Part shown: piece after piece, positions 24,289-32,261 of the stretch | Position numbering within the stretch: the stretch's first letter is position 1 | Layout: every line of letters begins with the position of its first letter | Assembly: GCF_001613425.1 (NCBI RefSeq) | Contig: NZ_BDCI01000023.1 | Coordinates: 124,001-188,000, forward strand | Length of the DNA stretch: 64,000 nucleotides | Reading direction: 5' to 3' | From: Nocardia vulneris | GTDB taxonomy: Bacteria > Actinomycetota > Actinomycetes > Mycobacteriales > Mycobacteriaceae | Notes under the pieces: generated by a model | What the model was told of the DNA's origin: nothing | What the model saw: the letters and a program-made list of their open reading frames with translations, nothing else | The model's database searches: none | Translations under genes and position numbers: made by a program

Positions 24289-24367
24289 GTCCCCTTCCCC
24301 TGCCCGGCTGACACTCTCTCTGGCTTCGCTGTTCAGAGAGAGTGTCAGCCGGGCAGGGGAAGGGGAC
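24289..24367. repeat. Perfect 34-bp inverted repeat, 11-nt loop
   Basis: Arms 24289-24322 and 24334-24367 are exact reverse complements; loop GCTTCGCTGTT. It contains a CTCTCTCTG run and a C-rich run. It is far longer than a terminator needs and has no T-run. Single-strand origins and some transfer loci use such hairpins. Confidence 0.9.
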
Positions 24368-24658
24368 AACACAAAACACAAAGAACAAAAGATCAAAAGA
24401 CAAGGGAGACAAGAGAAGGACCAAAAGAGGAAGAGAGACCACAAAGGGAGGGTTGGGAGCGGGGTTGGGTCAGGTGCGGACGTTACGTCGAGAGCTGCGC
24501 CACCTCCGGTGGCGTGTTCGCGGCCAAGGCGCGCTCAGTGCGGCAGGGCGCGTCAGGTGCGGAGGTGGCGGTTCAGGGCACGCGAGCAAGCGCGTGTGGG
24601 GGGCGAGAAGGGCGCGTCTCGGGTATCCGGGGTGGAAGAGAGGACCACAAGAAGAGGG

Positions 24659-24696
24659 GCGGATGCGGTCCGGAATAGCGGATGCGGTCCGGAATA
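24659..24696. repeat. Tandem 19-bp direct repeat
   Basis: GCGGATGCGGTCCGGAATA occurs twice head to tail (24659-24677, 24678-24696), just before the first 16-bp palindrome upstream of the metalloprotein gene. Confidence 0.85.
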
Positions 24697-24702
24697 GCGT
24701 GC

Positions 24703-24722
24703 TGATTCCTAGGTATCAATTC
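24703..24722. promoter_or_regulatory. Palindromic operator copy 1
   Basis: TGATTCCTAGGTATCA is a 16-bp palindrome with one mismatch, followed by ATTC. It matches 25500-25519 at 19 of 20 positions and lies about 80 bp before the metalloprotein start. Confidence 0.55.
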
Positions 24723-24804
24723 ATCATCGAAGGAGCCAATGCCACTGTGGGAGAGGGTATTTCGGTAGAATGTAGTTAGTAATCAACTAACTGGGGAGGG
24801 TTCT

Positions 24805-25509
24805 ATGAGTGTCGTTTCCGCGGCGATGGTCGCTGCGATCGATGAAGCATGGGCCGGTGTTCGCGCCCGGCATCCGGAGGTGCCCGACGTGATGGTCACC
24901 ATCGCGGCCGGATCGGTCGGCCGGCGCGGTGTGCGCTTGGGGCAGTTCGGGCCCGACCGCTGGGTGCACGGCGATACGCGGTTGCCGGAGTTGTTCGTCG
25001 GCGGTGAAGGATTCGTCGACGGCCCGCGCGAAGTGCTGGCGACGCTGCTACACGAAGCGGCTCATGGCGTCGCGCTCACCCGCGGTGTCAAAGACACCAG
25101 CCGGGGCGGGGCCTACCACAACAGCAAATACCGCGAGATCGCTGTCGAACTCGGCCTGCACGTCGAACGCAGCAAGGGAGCGGGATGGTCGGACACCGCG
25201 ATCACCGACGCTGCCGCAGACAACTACCGGGCGCAGATCGACCAGCTCGGTTCCCTGCTGGTCGCGCACCGCCGCTCTGAACACGACTACCTCGACGAAC
25301 GCGTAGCTGCCGCCGACGAGGGCAACGGAGAAGGTGACACGGAATCGGAGGCGAGCGAACCGATCCCGCACAACGGCTACGCGCTCACGTGTTCGTGCGA
25401 CCCGGTGCGCCGGATCAGGGCATCCCGCAAGGCATTCGACGTCGGTCCGATCTTGTGCGGGGTGTGCGCGGACCCATTCACGGTGACCACCGAAGACGAT
25501 GATTCCTAG
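24805..25509 (+). CDS. SprT-like zinc metalloprotein
   Basis: 234 aa. LLHEAAHGVAL (~84-94) has the HExxH zinc signature of SprT-like proteases, with AYHNSKYREIAVELGL (~106) as the next family block. A C-terminal zinc ribbon is formed by CSCD (~202) and CGVC (~223). Eukaryotic and bacterial relatives act on DNA-protein crosslinks; in mobile elements the role is unknown. GGGAGG lies 6 nt before ATG 24805, and an AGTTAGT/ACTAACT inverted repeat (24774-24792) lies just before that. Flanked by the two 16-bp palindromes, the second overlapping its stop codon. Confidence 0.85.
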   Translation: MSVVSAAMVAAIDEAWAGVRARHPEVPDVMVTIAAGSVGRRGVRLGQFGPDRWVHGDTRLPELFVGGEGFVDGPREVLATLLHEAAHGVALTRGVKDTSRGGAYHNSKYREIAVELGLHVERSKGAGWSDTAITDAAADNYRAQIDQLGSLLVAHRRSEHDYLDERVAAADEGNGEGDTESEASEPIPHNGYALTCSCDPVRRIRASRKAFDVGPILCGVCADPFTVTTEDDDS

Positions 25510-25519
25510 GAATCAATTC
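25500..25519. promoter_or_regulatory. Palindromic operator copy 2
   Basis: TGATTCCTAGGAATCA is a perfect 16-bp palindrome followed by ATTC. It includes the TAG stop of the metalloprotein gene. Same 20-bp unit as 24703-24722. Confidence 0.55.
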
Positions 25520-25740
25520 CGGTGCTTCCCAACGAAAGTCGGGAATTCGTGCCTTACGCGCCGATACTGCCGATACTGCCGAGGATACCAGGGGCAGGGG
25601 TGCGAATCCGTTCGCGCGCACCGAAACCGGCGTTTGTGTCATACCCGCTCGCTACCGTGATAGGTGGTCGACGTTCGCGTGGCTGCTTTCGGGGGTGAGT
25701 ATGGCGGCCGAATCCGGGGAACCCGTGCTATGCGCTGGAG

Positions 25741-26544
25741 ATGGACGCCGCGCTGGGCCGCTACGACGAGTACATCGACATCCGCGATCCGGCAGTGTTC
25801 GCGACGTGGCAGAAGACCCCCGGTCTGCGGTGCCTGGTGTGCCGGCATCCGGTGACGGTCTACCACTCGAGCGCGCAGAACCCGTTCGTACGGCACGGCA
25901 AAGGCTTCGGGGCCACCGGCGATCGCACCGTGAAGACCTCGGCACGGGAAACCTTCCTGCACTTCCGGCTCAAACACTGGGTCTGCGCACAGCTGCGGGC
26001 GCTGGGCTCCGAGGACGCCCGCGTGGAAACCCACCTCGAGGCCCGCACCCCGGACGTGTTCGGCCACCTGCACGGCCGCGGCTACGCCGTCGAGGTCCAA
26101 TGGTCGCGGCTCGACCACGCCGTGGCGGAGGCACGGACGCGAGATCTGCTGGCTGAGGGTGCCGACGAAGTCCTGTGGCTGACTCGGCCCTGCACGTGGG
26201 CCGAAAAGCTGCCCGTGCTGGGCATCACCTCGTTCAACCCCGGCGGTGACGACTACGAAGCCCACACCGGATTCCTCACCTACCAACAGCACACCGGAGC
26301 CAGATCGAACGGGCCCGAGCGCGGCCAGAATCTCCGGCGGCGTCAACCACACGTCGGTGACCATTCGCGCCGACTGATGCCCATTCATCCCCGCGTGCGA
26401 GGCGCCGCCGATACGCCCACTGCCGACACGCATTCGAACAGAACTGGCGCGGCCGACCAATCTCCGGCGACTCGATACCACCCCCGCGTACCCCCACCAC
26501 GCTCCACGAATCCCTTATTCCGTAACGCTTCAAGCACGCCCTGA
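25741..26544 (+). CDS. CoiA-like nuclease (start uncertain)
   Basis: 267 aa in the frame shown. A Cys pair CLVC (~31), CoiA-like SARETFLHFRLKHWVCAQL (~67-85) and the nuclease core ARTPDVFGH...GYAVEVQWSRL (~100-123), an Asp...Glu-x-Gln active-site layout of the PD-(D/E)XK kind. CoiA proteins aid DNA uptake or recombination; on mobile elements they are often unassigned. The frame stays open upstream (reading YALE before the Met) without a good start, while a GTG at 25664 in another frame gives a plausible N-terminus, so a frameshift or non-standard start is possible. The C-terminal ~80 residues are low-complexity. Confidence 0.65.
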   Translation: MDAALGRYDEYIDIRDPAVFATWQKTPGLRCLVCRHPVTVYHSSAQNPFVRHGKGFGATGDRTVKTSARETFLHFRLKHWVCAQLRALGSEDARVETHLEARTPDVFGHLHGRGYAVEVQWSRLDHAVAEARTRDLLAEGADEVLWLTRPCTWAEKLPVLGITSFNPGGDDYEAHTGFLTYQQHTGARSNGPERGQNLRRRQPHVGDHSRRLMPIHPRVRGAADTPTADTHSNRTGAADQSPATRYHPRVPPPRSTNPLFRNASSTP

Positions 26545-26750
26545 CAACACCGACAGCAACGGGTCAGGAATCGGTCAAATTCCTCGTTGCGGGCGTGACA
26601 CCAACCTCGCAACGCAGCACAGCTGTCTTATTTCGTGAGGGTGATGTGGCCGTACCCGCCTGGCATTGCTCGTACGCCGCGTTCAAATAAAGGCCTCCAT
26701 GGTCGGCAATTCCTGGTGTCCGGCCACCCGGCTGTCGTAGAGTGGGCGCC

Positions 26751-28391
26751 ATGCGACTGAAGGAGCTGCAAGCGGCTGAATTCAAGCGATTTTCCCACCT
26801 CACGGTAACCGATATACCGGAAACGGCTCGACTGATTGTTTTGGCAGGGCCTAACGGTGTGGGCAAATCGTCGTTCTTCGATGCGCTACGTACTTGGCAC
26901 TGGCAGCATGGCTCTGTGGGGTTCTCGTGGGATGAGACGTACTATGTGAAAGCGCAGGAGTTCGAGGATCTCGCGAATTCGGAGGTGCGAAATAAGGCGC
27001 AGAATGTGCAGCTGACAATGCATGACGAGTTTAGGTCAGGTATCGACGATGCTCGTAAGCGCGTATACGTTCGTTCTGCGTTCCGTAGTGAACCCGATTT
27101 CAATGTCTCTAGTTTCAGTCGCCCTCAATCTCCGCTTGAAACGGTGCGAGTTAATCGGCTTATAGATACAGATGCTTCTATATCTGAGAACTATCGACGT
27201 TTAATCATCAAAACAATTGATGGAGTGTTTGACGATGAAATATCTGACGCTACGACAAAGGCTGAGATTCGCTCGCGAATAATCGGCCGGGTCGCGGACT
27301 CCATGCTCCGGGTATTCCCTGACCTTGTTTTGACGGGTGTGGGCGATCCTATGGATCAGGGTTCCTTCTACTTCCAGAAGGGAAAGGCAAAGAAGTTTTT
27401 ATACAAGAATGTGTCCGCTGGCGAGAAAGCCGTGTTCGATCTGCTGCTTGACATGATTATCAAACGCGAGTACTTCGATGATACTTTGTGGTGCATCGAT
27501 GAGCCTGAGGTTCATCTCAATACGCGTATCCAAGGCAAACTGCTCGGTGAACTTCTAACTCAGCTGCCCGAAAGGTCGCAGCTTGTAATTGCTACTCACA
27601 GCATCGGATTTATGGCGAAGGCGCGTGAGCTCGAACAGGATCGGCCAGGCGAAGTGGTGTTCTTGGATTTTGATCGCCAGGACTTCGATCGGCCTGTGGT
27701 GCTGAGGCCCATTGTGCTAGACCGAGACTTTTGGGCTCGAACCCTTGACGTGGCACTCGGAGATCTTGCGCCATTGGTGGCCCCGGAGCAAATTGTGCTT
27801 TGCGAAGGGCGCCCCATCAAGCAGGGAGAGCTGAGCACGAAGGCGGAGTTTGATGCAAAGTGCTACCGCGCTATCTTTGGTAAGAGTTACCCGGACACCG
27901 ACTTTATATCTGTTGGAAATTCGGATGATGTAAGTCGAGACAAGCTTGAGCTCGGCCGCTCTATTCAAGCGATCATTAGTGGCACAAAAGTAATTCGAGT
28001 TGTTGACCGGGATTATATGAACGACGCGGATGTAGAAGAGTACGAAACTCGCGGAGTCAACGTTCTGTCTCGCAGGAACGTCGAGTCGTACTTGCTGGAC
28101 GACGAGATGATCACCGCGCTCTGTGTGCACGCAAATAGACCCGAGTTAGGGCCGCAGGCAGTTGCGATCAAGAATGAAGAGGTCTCGAAGAGTGTGCAGC
28201 GTGGCAATGATTCCGATGATCTTAAATCGCCTGCGGGCAGTATCTATATTAGACTCAAGAAGCTTTTGCAAATAGACCGTCCCGGACGGACGTGGGAATC
28301 ATTTTGCACTCAAACGCTGGCGCCTTTGATGACAAAGGGCATGTCGGTGTACAAAGAGTTGGAAGACTCGATCTTTAAGAGTAGATCATGA
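26751..28391 (+). CDS. AAA ATPase-TOPRIM fusion, OLD/PARIS-like defence protein
   Basis: 546 aa. An ABC-type ATPase half has Walker A AGPNGVGKSS (~33-42), signature NVSAGEKAVF (~220), Walker B WCIDEPEVHL (~247) and ATHS (~281). A C-terminal TOPRIM/DUF4435-like half has VLCEGRPIK (~349), VIRVVDRDY (~416) and LSRRNVESYLL (~440). OLD nucleases and the PARIS proteins AriA (AAA) and AriB (DUF4435) have these parts, and fused AriAB forms are known; all are antiphage. Base composition is clearly less GC-rich than its neighbours (many AAT, ATA, GAT codons), a sign of recent transfer. It stands alone with its own upstream region. Confidence 0.85.
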   Translation: MRLKELQAAEFKRFSHLTVTDIPETARLIVLAGPNGVGKSSFFDALRTWHWQHGSVGFSWDETYYVKAQEFEDLANSEVRNKAQNVQLTMHDEFRSGIDDARKRVYVRSAFRSEPDFNVSSFSRPQSPLETVRVNRLIDTDASISENYRRLIIKTIDGVFDDEISDATTKAEIRSRIIGRVADSMLRVFPDLVLTGVGDPMDQGSFYFQKGKAKKFLYKNVSAGEKAVFDLLLDMIIKREYFDDTLWCIDEPEVHLNTRIQGKLLGELLTQLPERSQLVIATHSIGFMAKARELEQDRPGEVVFLDFDRQDFDRPVVLRPIVLDRDFWARTLDVALGDLAPLVAPEQIVLCEGRPIKQGELSTKAEFDAKCYRAIFGKSYPDTDFISVGNSDDVSRDKLELGRSIQAIISGTKVIRVVDRDYMNDADVEEYETRGVNVLSRRNVESYLLDDEMITALCVHANRPELGPQAVAIKNEEVSKSVQRGNDSDDLKSPAGSIYIRLKKLLQIDRPGRTWESFCTQTLAPLMTKGMSVYKELEDSIFKSRS

Positions 28392-28643
28392 TGGTCTTTA
28401 CCTGAAGATGGGCTGGCGCAGTACGGCGGGGTGAAATTTGCTGCGGCAAGGTCGCAAAGCCACCTCATCCGGCGCGACTTTGTGGCGCGTTCAAGGCCTC
28501 CAGAGGTAAAGCTTTGCTACGTGACACGGTGGTGAGACCGAGACCGTCGGCGCGCAATGCGGAACGGCCAAGTCTGCGCCCCGCCGGATCGGTGACGAGT
28601 GGCCTCAACCGTGTTCGGGGCATCTTCTCTGGCCCGGTCGGAC

Positions 28644-28973
28644 TCAATAGCGGTTGTCCAATTCGAGAAGGCCGTTGAAGCCGTGTCGGTAGTCGGCGAC
28701 GGCTTCAGCGAGGGCGTATAGCCGGGACGCGACCCTGTCGACCGGGTCGGCAGGCTGCCACTCGTCACCGGCCACGTGCAGGCCGTTGATGCTCGGCAAT
28801 GCGAGCAGGGTGAGCGCCGTGGTGACTTCCTCCGCAGTAGGCGTTGGGTCGAGGTCGCGGCGGACGACGCGGAGTAGTTCGGCGGTGGTGAAGCTGCCGA
28901 GGTCGTCCCCATCATCGATGGCGGCCATGACGACGTAGAGGACGTCTCCGGGGCGCTGCTCGGGTGTCTTCAT
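28644..28973 (-). CDS. Hypothetical helical protein (109 aa)
   Basis: Acidic, helical (FTTAELLRVVRRDLDPTPTA; VASRLYALAEAVADYRHGFN). GGGAG lies 7 nt before ATG 28973. No family recognised. Directly downstream of, and in the same direction as, the broken gene at 28990-29303. The ~250 bp between it and the defence gene hold no gene that I can support. Confidence 0.6.
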   Translation of the reverse strand: MKTPEQRPGDVLYVVMAAIDDGDDLGSFTTAELLRVVRRDLDPTPTAEEVTTALTLLALPSINGLHVAGDEWQPADPVDRVASRLYALAEAVADYRHGFNGLLELDNRY

Positions 28974-28989
28974 CGGATGCTCCCGCGGG

Positions 28990-29303
28990 TCAGTTCGGTT
29001 CGGTCAGTGAGCGTCGCGGGCACCACTGATAGGCCGGGACGGTGCCGTTCTTGTCGGAGGTCGGGATCGAGAACGAGCACAGTCCGAGCCAAGAGCCGTC
29101 AGAGCATTGGGCCCAGGCGTGGACGAAACCGGGCACTGTCCGTGTCAGGTCGAGGCCGGCGGCTTTGACCCGTAGGGAGGCGCCGCGACGTAGGTAGGTC
29201 TGGGTGACGATGGCAGTACCGAGTTCGATGAGGACCGGCCGCGCGGTGGGTCGACGAGCTTGCGCAGGGGCGAGGAGAACTCACCAGTCCATTCTTCGAA
29301 CAT
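28990..29303 (-). pseudogene. Frameshifted small gene
   Basis: From ATG 29303 one frame reads MFEEWTGEFSSPLRKLVDPP. Another frame then continues with VLIELGTAIVTQTYLRRGAS, WAQCSDGSWLGLCSF and YQWCP to a stop at 28990. Joined, they make a sensible ~104-residue protein; the span is 314 bp, not a multiple of three, so one base has been lost or gained near 29225-29245 (or misread). Function of the family unknown. Confidence 0.6.
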
Positions 29304-29364
29304 AGATTCGAATCTTAGCGTGTCGAAGTGCTGGTTGGTCAGGCGTCCGAGTTAGTCTGCTGAC

Positions 29365-29553
29365 GTGTCATTCTCTGTTGGATCGAAGGTGAAGATCGGT
29401 GCGACCGGCGGCTCCGAGTTCACCGTGATTGAGGTCGACCACAACGGCGACCCGGGCGTCGTGCTGATCAAACCGGTCCTGGATGCTGGCTATGAGTTCC
29501 CCGCCCGGGTCGCTGATCTCGTCCTGATCGACGGCGGTCCCGGGCGCGTCTAA
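29365..29553 (+). CDS. Small beta-rich hypothetical protein (62 aa)
   Basis: GTG 29365. Residues 3-50 alternate as short strands (VGSKVKIGATGGSEFTVIEV; GVVLIKPVLDAGYEFPARVA), like an SH3-type barrel. No Shine-Dalgarno sequence, so possibly leaderless. No function recognised. Confidence 0.55.
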   Translation: MSFSVGSKVKIGATGGSEFTVIEVDHNGDPGVVLIKPVLDAGYEFPARVADLVLIDGGPGRV

Positions 29554-29607
29554 GGTCCTATGCCCGGTGGTGTCTTGCGCACGCGGGTACGCAAGACATC
29601 CGTTCGA

Positions 29608-30828
29608 TCAGGCCCTGCTGATGGTCCTGCTCATGACTTGCTTGCTGGTATCGATTGATTCGCAGTGTGGGCATTCCGTGTGCGGGAAGATGCGGGCGGC
29701 GGCTTCCATCAGTACGCCGGAACCGGTGAGGATGCTCGCGAGGACGGCCGCGATGTAGCCGTTCTCGGCGGCCAGAAACACACCGGTGAGGACGCCGAAC
29801 CAGGTGGCGAGTAGCACGGCGAAGATCCCGCGGCTGGTGGTGAACAAGTTCTTCCACATTGTGTTCATCACGGCGAGCCACATCGGGACCGCCATGAACA
29901 CGATGAACCCGGACATCAGGGCGAGCACTGGTTTGCCGGTCGCCCACCAGGCTAGCGCGCCGGCCGCGCTTCCGATCGCGGTGGCGATGGCGAGTCGGGT
30001 GGTGCAGGGGGCCACCGCTTTGCGACCGAGCTGGGGTAGTAGCGCCAGCGAGATCAGTGCCATCCCGAAGGTGAACGCGTGCAACAGGACGGTCTCCTGC
30101 TGCGCGGTGAAGATCCCTCGCATAATCATCGGCCACTGCACCATGAACAGCAGCACGAGGATTTGGCGCCGGAAGGCCCACGACCGCAGGGGAGCCCGCC
30201 GGTCCGCGATCAACCGCGGCTGCCTTGGCGCGTTGTTCTGGTAGACGATGACGTTCTGAGGTGTGCTGGGGATGCTCTTCTTCAGCCGTTTCGGCTGCGG
30301 GTCGTGGTTGATGCGGGTGACCACTTCCAGTTGGTCGATCGCGTTATCAAGCGCTGCTGACCACCTTCTCGATGGCGAGTCCAGGTCGTCGAAGAAGAGC
30401 GTCTCCTGCGTCGCGTTGTAGCGTCCGCTCCGTGGTGCAGGTGATGGTTCGTCGGGATGAACGAGTTGGAGCTGGTGTCGGTCGGCTTCGGCAGTGTCTG
30501 TGCTGGGCTCTACGGCGGCTTCCTCGAGGGTGCCGTTGAGTTCGTGCCAGGTGCGCAACACCCGGGTGATCTGATCGTCGCGGAGGCGGCACGCCCGTAC
30601 GAAACGTTCTACCTGTTCGACGCGGGCTGGCAGGGTGATGTTGGTGCGGTCGGCGAATCGGTAGGCGGTGCTGCGGGGGATTTTCGCGAGCTTGGCGACC
30701 TTGCCGGCCGTCATGCCCGATTTGTGCAGGATATTGCGCAGCATCGCCATGAACTCCTCGACCGTTCCCGCGGACAGTTCGAGTTCGTGCACGCGTTCGC
30801 GCTCTTGCTGTGGATCCGGGACGGTCAC
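29608..30828 (-). CDS. Module 1: HTH multi-span membrane protein (406 aa)
   Basis: N-terminal XRE-like HTH (MTAGKVAKLAKIPRSTAYRF, ~37-56; then LPARVEQVERFVRACRLRD), a charged linker (~95-200), then six or so membrane helices (~220-380: ILVLLFMVQWPMIM, LLHAFTFGMALISLALLP, PVLALMSGFIVFMAVPMWLA, IFAVLLATWFGVLTGVFLA, YIAAVLASILTGSGVL), and a C-terminal CPHC. A membrane-bound regulator or effector of no named family. GTG 30828 overlaps the small upstream gene (GTGA). Same plan as 32262-33425. Confidence 0.8.
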   Translation of the reverse strand: MTVPDPQQERERVHELELSAGTVEEFMAMLRNILHKSGMTAGKVAKLAKIPRSTAYRFADRTNITLPARVEQVERFVRACRLRDDQITRVLRTWHELNGTLEEAAVEPSTDTAEADRHQLQLVHPDEPSPAPRSGRYNATQETLFFDDLDSPSRRWSAALDNAIDQLEVVTRINHDPQPKRLKKSIPSTPQNVIVYQNNAPRQPRLIADRRAPLRSWAFRRQILVLLFMVQWPMIMRGIFTAQQETVLLHAFTFGMALISLALLPQLGRKAVAPCTTRLAIATAIGSAAGALAWWATGKPVLALMSGFIVFMAVPMWLAVMNTMWKNLFTTSRGIFAVLLATWFGVLTGVFLAAENGYIAAVLASILTGSGVLMEAAARIFPHTECPHCESIDTSKQVMSRTISRA

Positions 30829-31163
30829 TGATCGCCTCGTTTTCCGCCGAGAAGCACGACCAGCGCGTCGGCGAGGCGCTGCATGAACGAGCCGCGGGAC
30901 GGCGAAGGGAGCACGCAGATCACGATCCCTACGATCAGGGCCAAGGCGATGCCCGCCGCCATCCGCGGGTCGGTGCCGGAGAATGCAAGCACCGCCGCGA
31001 AGACCAGCGCTGCCAGCGCCAGCACACAGGTCAATGTCACGGCCGGCCATGTCCACGCCGAGCTCGCGGGATGCAGGTCCTGGTCGGGACGGGTCTGTTC
31101 GGGCGGAGCCGATTGCGAATCGGGCGGGCGCACGCTGTCTTGGTGTCGCCGTTCAGTCGGCAT
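30825..31163 (-). CDS. Module 1: small two-span membrane protein (112 aa)
   Basis: Polar N-terminal ~35 residues, then WTWPAVTLTCVLALAALVFA (~38-57) and MAAGIALALIVGIVICVLPS (~67-86), and a basic tail. GGAGG 8 nt before ATG 31163 decides the start. Coupled by GTGA to the HTH-membrane gene. Paralogue of 33422-33736 (shared P-x-WTWP-x-VT-x-T start of helix 1 and VICxLP after helix 2). Confidence 0.75.
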   Translation of the reverse strand: MPTERRHQDSVRPPDSQSAPPEQTRPDQDLHPASSAWTWPAVTLTCVLALAALVFAAVLAFSGTDPRMAAGIALALIVGIVICVLPSPSRGSFMQRLADALVVLLGGKRGDQ

Positions 31164-31307
31164 AGAGGAGTCCTCCGATTGTCGCGGTGTTGCGCGGCGA
31201 CCGAGGAACAGCAGAGCTCGAAGAACCCGGTGTGCGCCTTCCCGTAGGTGGGAGGCGCACACCGGGCGTTCGAGCGGGACCGCAAGTAGGCTCGGTCACC
31301 GCGCGGG

Positions 31308-31324
31308 TGGCATGCAGTCGAGAC
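31308..31324. repeat. Module 1 direct repeat, copy a
   Basis: TGGCATGCAGTCGAGAC, identical to 31788-31804 exactly 480 bp away. It lies 145 bp upstream of the small membrane-protein gene. A related sequence is duplicated before module 2. Confidence 0.75.
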
Positions 31325-31787
31325 GTCAAAGGGTTTCGATGACTCGCACCTGAAATTTCGAGTTGGCGCTCGAGCTCAGGCGCCCCCCGGCTTGCCGGGG
31401 GGCTGCATGAGCATCATGCCCTTTTGTTCCGACACAGCCCACTGACCAACCGACCAGTTCACGTGCGGCACTACGGAATTCGGGTAGTTTCGTGTCCAAC
31501 CCCCTGTTTTCGGGGGCCCAAATGCATGTTCGAATGCGTCCAGGTGGAATCGAGGCTCGCGAATCCGTCCAACGGCTGTCCATCCGGGCCGTTCGCTGGA
31601 CAAGATTAGTGATATGTGCCACATCACGAGGTGGTAACGATCGGTGGAGGACGTGACGTTTCCGCAAGTCACCAGCCCGGCGGCCGCCCAACTAGATGAA
31701 TTGCACAGACAATTTAAGCCTCATTTGCCTTACAGTCGGGACTGCCAGCAGTGTGAATCGCTGTCGGCTCCCCCGGACTTCGCGCAA

Positions 31788-31804
31788 TGGCATGCAGTCG
31801 AGAC
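31788..31804. repeat. Module 1 direct repeat, copy b
   Basis: Second exact copy of TGGCATGCAGTCGAGAC. Confidence 0.75.
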
Positions 31805-31860
31805 TCGGGACCCTCGGTGGAAGCAAGTCCGTTTGGCGGCGGACTCCACCACAGATCGAG

Positions 31861-31910
31861 GGCCTCAGAGCGCCGAACGAACACATCATTCTCGATGGCG
31901 CTCTGAGGCC
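31861..31910. terminator. 14-bp-stem hairpin
   Basis: GGCCTCAGAGCGCC (31861-31874) and GGCGCTCTGAGGCC (31897-31910) pair perfectly around a 22-nt loop. It could end a minus-strand transcript or lie in the leader of the gene at 31943. Confidence 0.5.
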
Positions 31911-31942
31911 TTCAATCAAAACCTTGTGTACGGTTTGTTTCT

Positions 31943-32176
31943 ATGCTGTCCGAGGCGGACGCCACCGGCGGGTGGTCGTTCGAAGAACATCCGCGGCAAG
32001 GCGCCATCCTGACGCGCCGGGTGTATCGCCGCCAGCTCGCCGTGTGGCAGGACGGGCACCTGTATCAATTCCAAGTCGACACCGACAACGCCACCATCAA
32101 GATGGGGCGGCGCAGCACCGCTGCAGCAGCCAAGTCTGCCGCGGAGAAGGCGGCCAGGCCGACCCCGGCCTCGTAG
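31943..32176 (+). CDS. Small hypothetical protein (77 aa)
   Basis: WSFEEHPRQGAILTRRVYRR and LAVWQDGHLYQFQVDTDNAT give alternating strands, then an Ala/Lys helix (AAAAKSAAEKAARPTPAS). No clear ribosome site before ATG 31943. Codon use fits the neighbourhood. Convergent with module 2; an imperfect hairpin (GTCGCC/GGCGAC, 32227-32247) lies between. Confidence 0.5.
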   Translation: MLSEADATGGWSFEEHPRQGAILTRRVYRRQLAVWQDGHLYQFQVDTDNATIKMGRRSTAAAAKSAAEKAARPTPAS

Positions 32177-32261
32177 CGGTCGCGTGCCTCGCTGGGTCTG
32201 ACTCACCCCCTCGATCTTGAACGGGTGTCGCCGCTAATGGTGGCGACCAGGGTTGGATCTC

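Larger units (their letters stand above)
24165..24700. other. Candidate origin of replication/transfer (non-coding)
   Basis: About 650 bp (24147-24804) without a credible gene. In order: seven phased octamers, an 8-bp-arm palindrome, a 34-bp inverted repeat, a ~90-nt tract (24364-24455) almost free of T on the plus strand, a repeated GTCAGGTGCGGA (24469-24480 and 24552-24563), a hairpin with stem CGCCACC (24498-24514) and a 19-bp tandem repeat. The arrangement resembles iteron origins or the clt loci of Streptomyces plasmids; function is inferred. Confidence 0.65.
31164..31942. other. 780-bp non-coding leader region of module 1
   Basis: No supported gene. Holds a hairpin GGTGTGCGCCT/AGGCGCACACC (31228-31263 region) in the leader, the two 17-bp direct repeats, a GC-rich hairpin GCCCCCCGG/CCGGGGGGC (about 31382-31403), AGTTTCGTGTCCA (31486-31498, repeated in the module 2 leader) and a 14-bp hairpin at 31861-31910. 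An open frame from 31644 with one Cys pair was considered and not accepted. Confidence 0.6.

Noticed and set aside
24178..24779. Open frames through the origin-like region
   Set aside because: They translate iterons, hairpin arms and the purine tract; no conserved composition or ribosome site.
28465..28647. Short minus-strand frame after the defence gene
   Set aside because: Sixty residues, no ribosome site or domain; may be remains of a gene tail but not supportable.
31644..32012. Plus-strand frame with a CQQC motif before module 2
   Set aside because: Ribosome site too close to the GTG, reading crosses a 14-bp hairpin and a direct repeat, and codon quality falls; a real short gene in its first half cannot be excluded.
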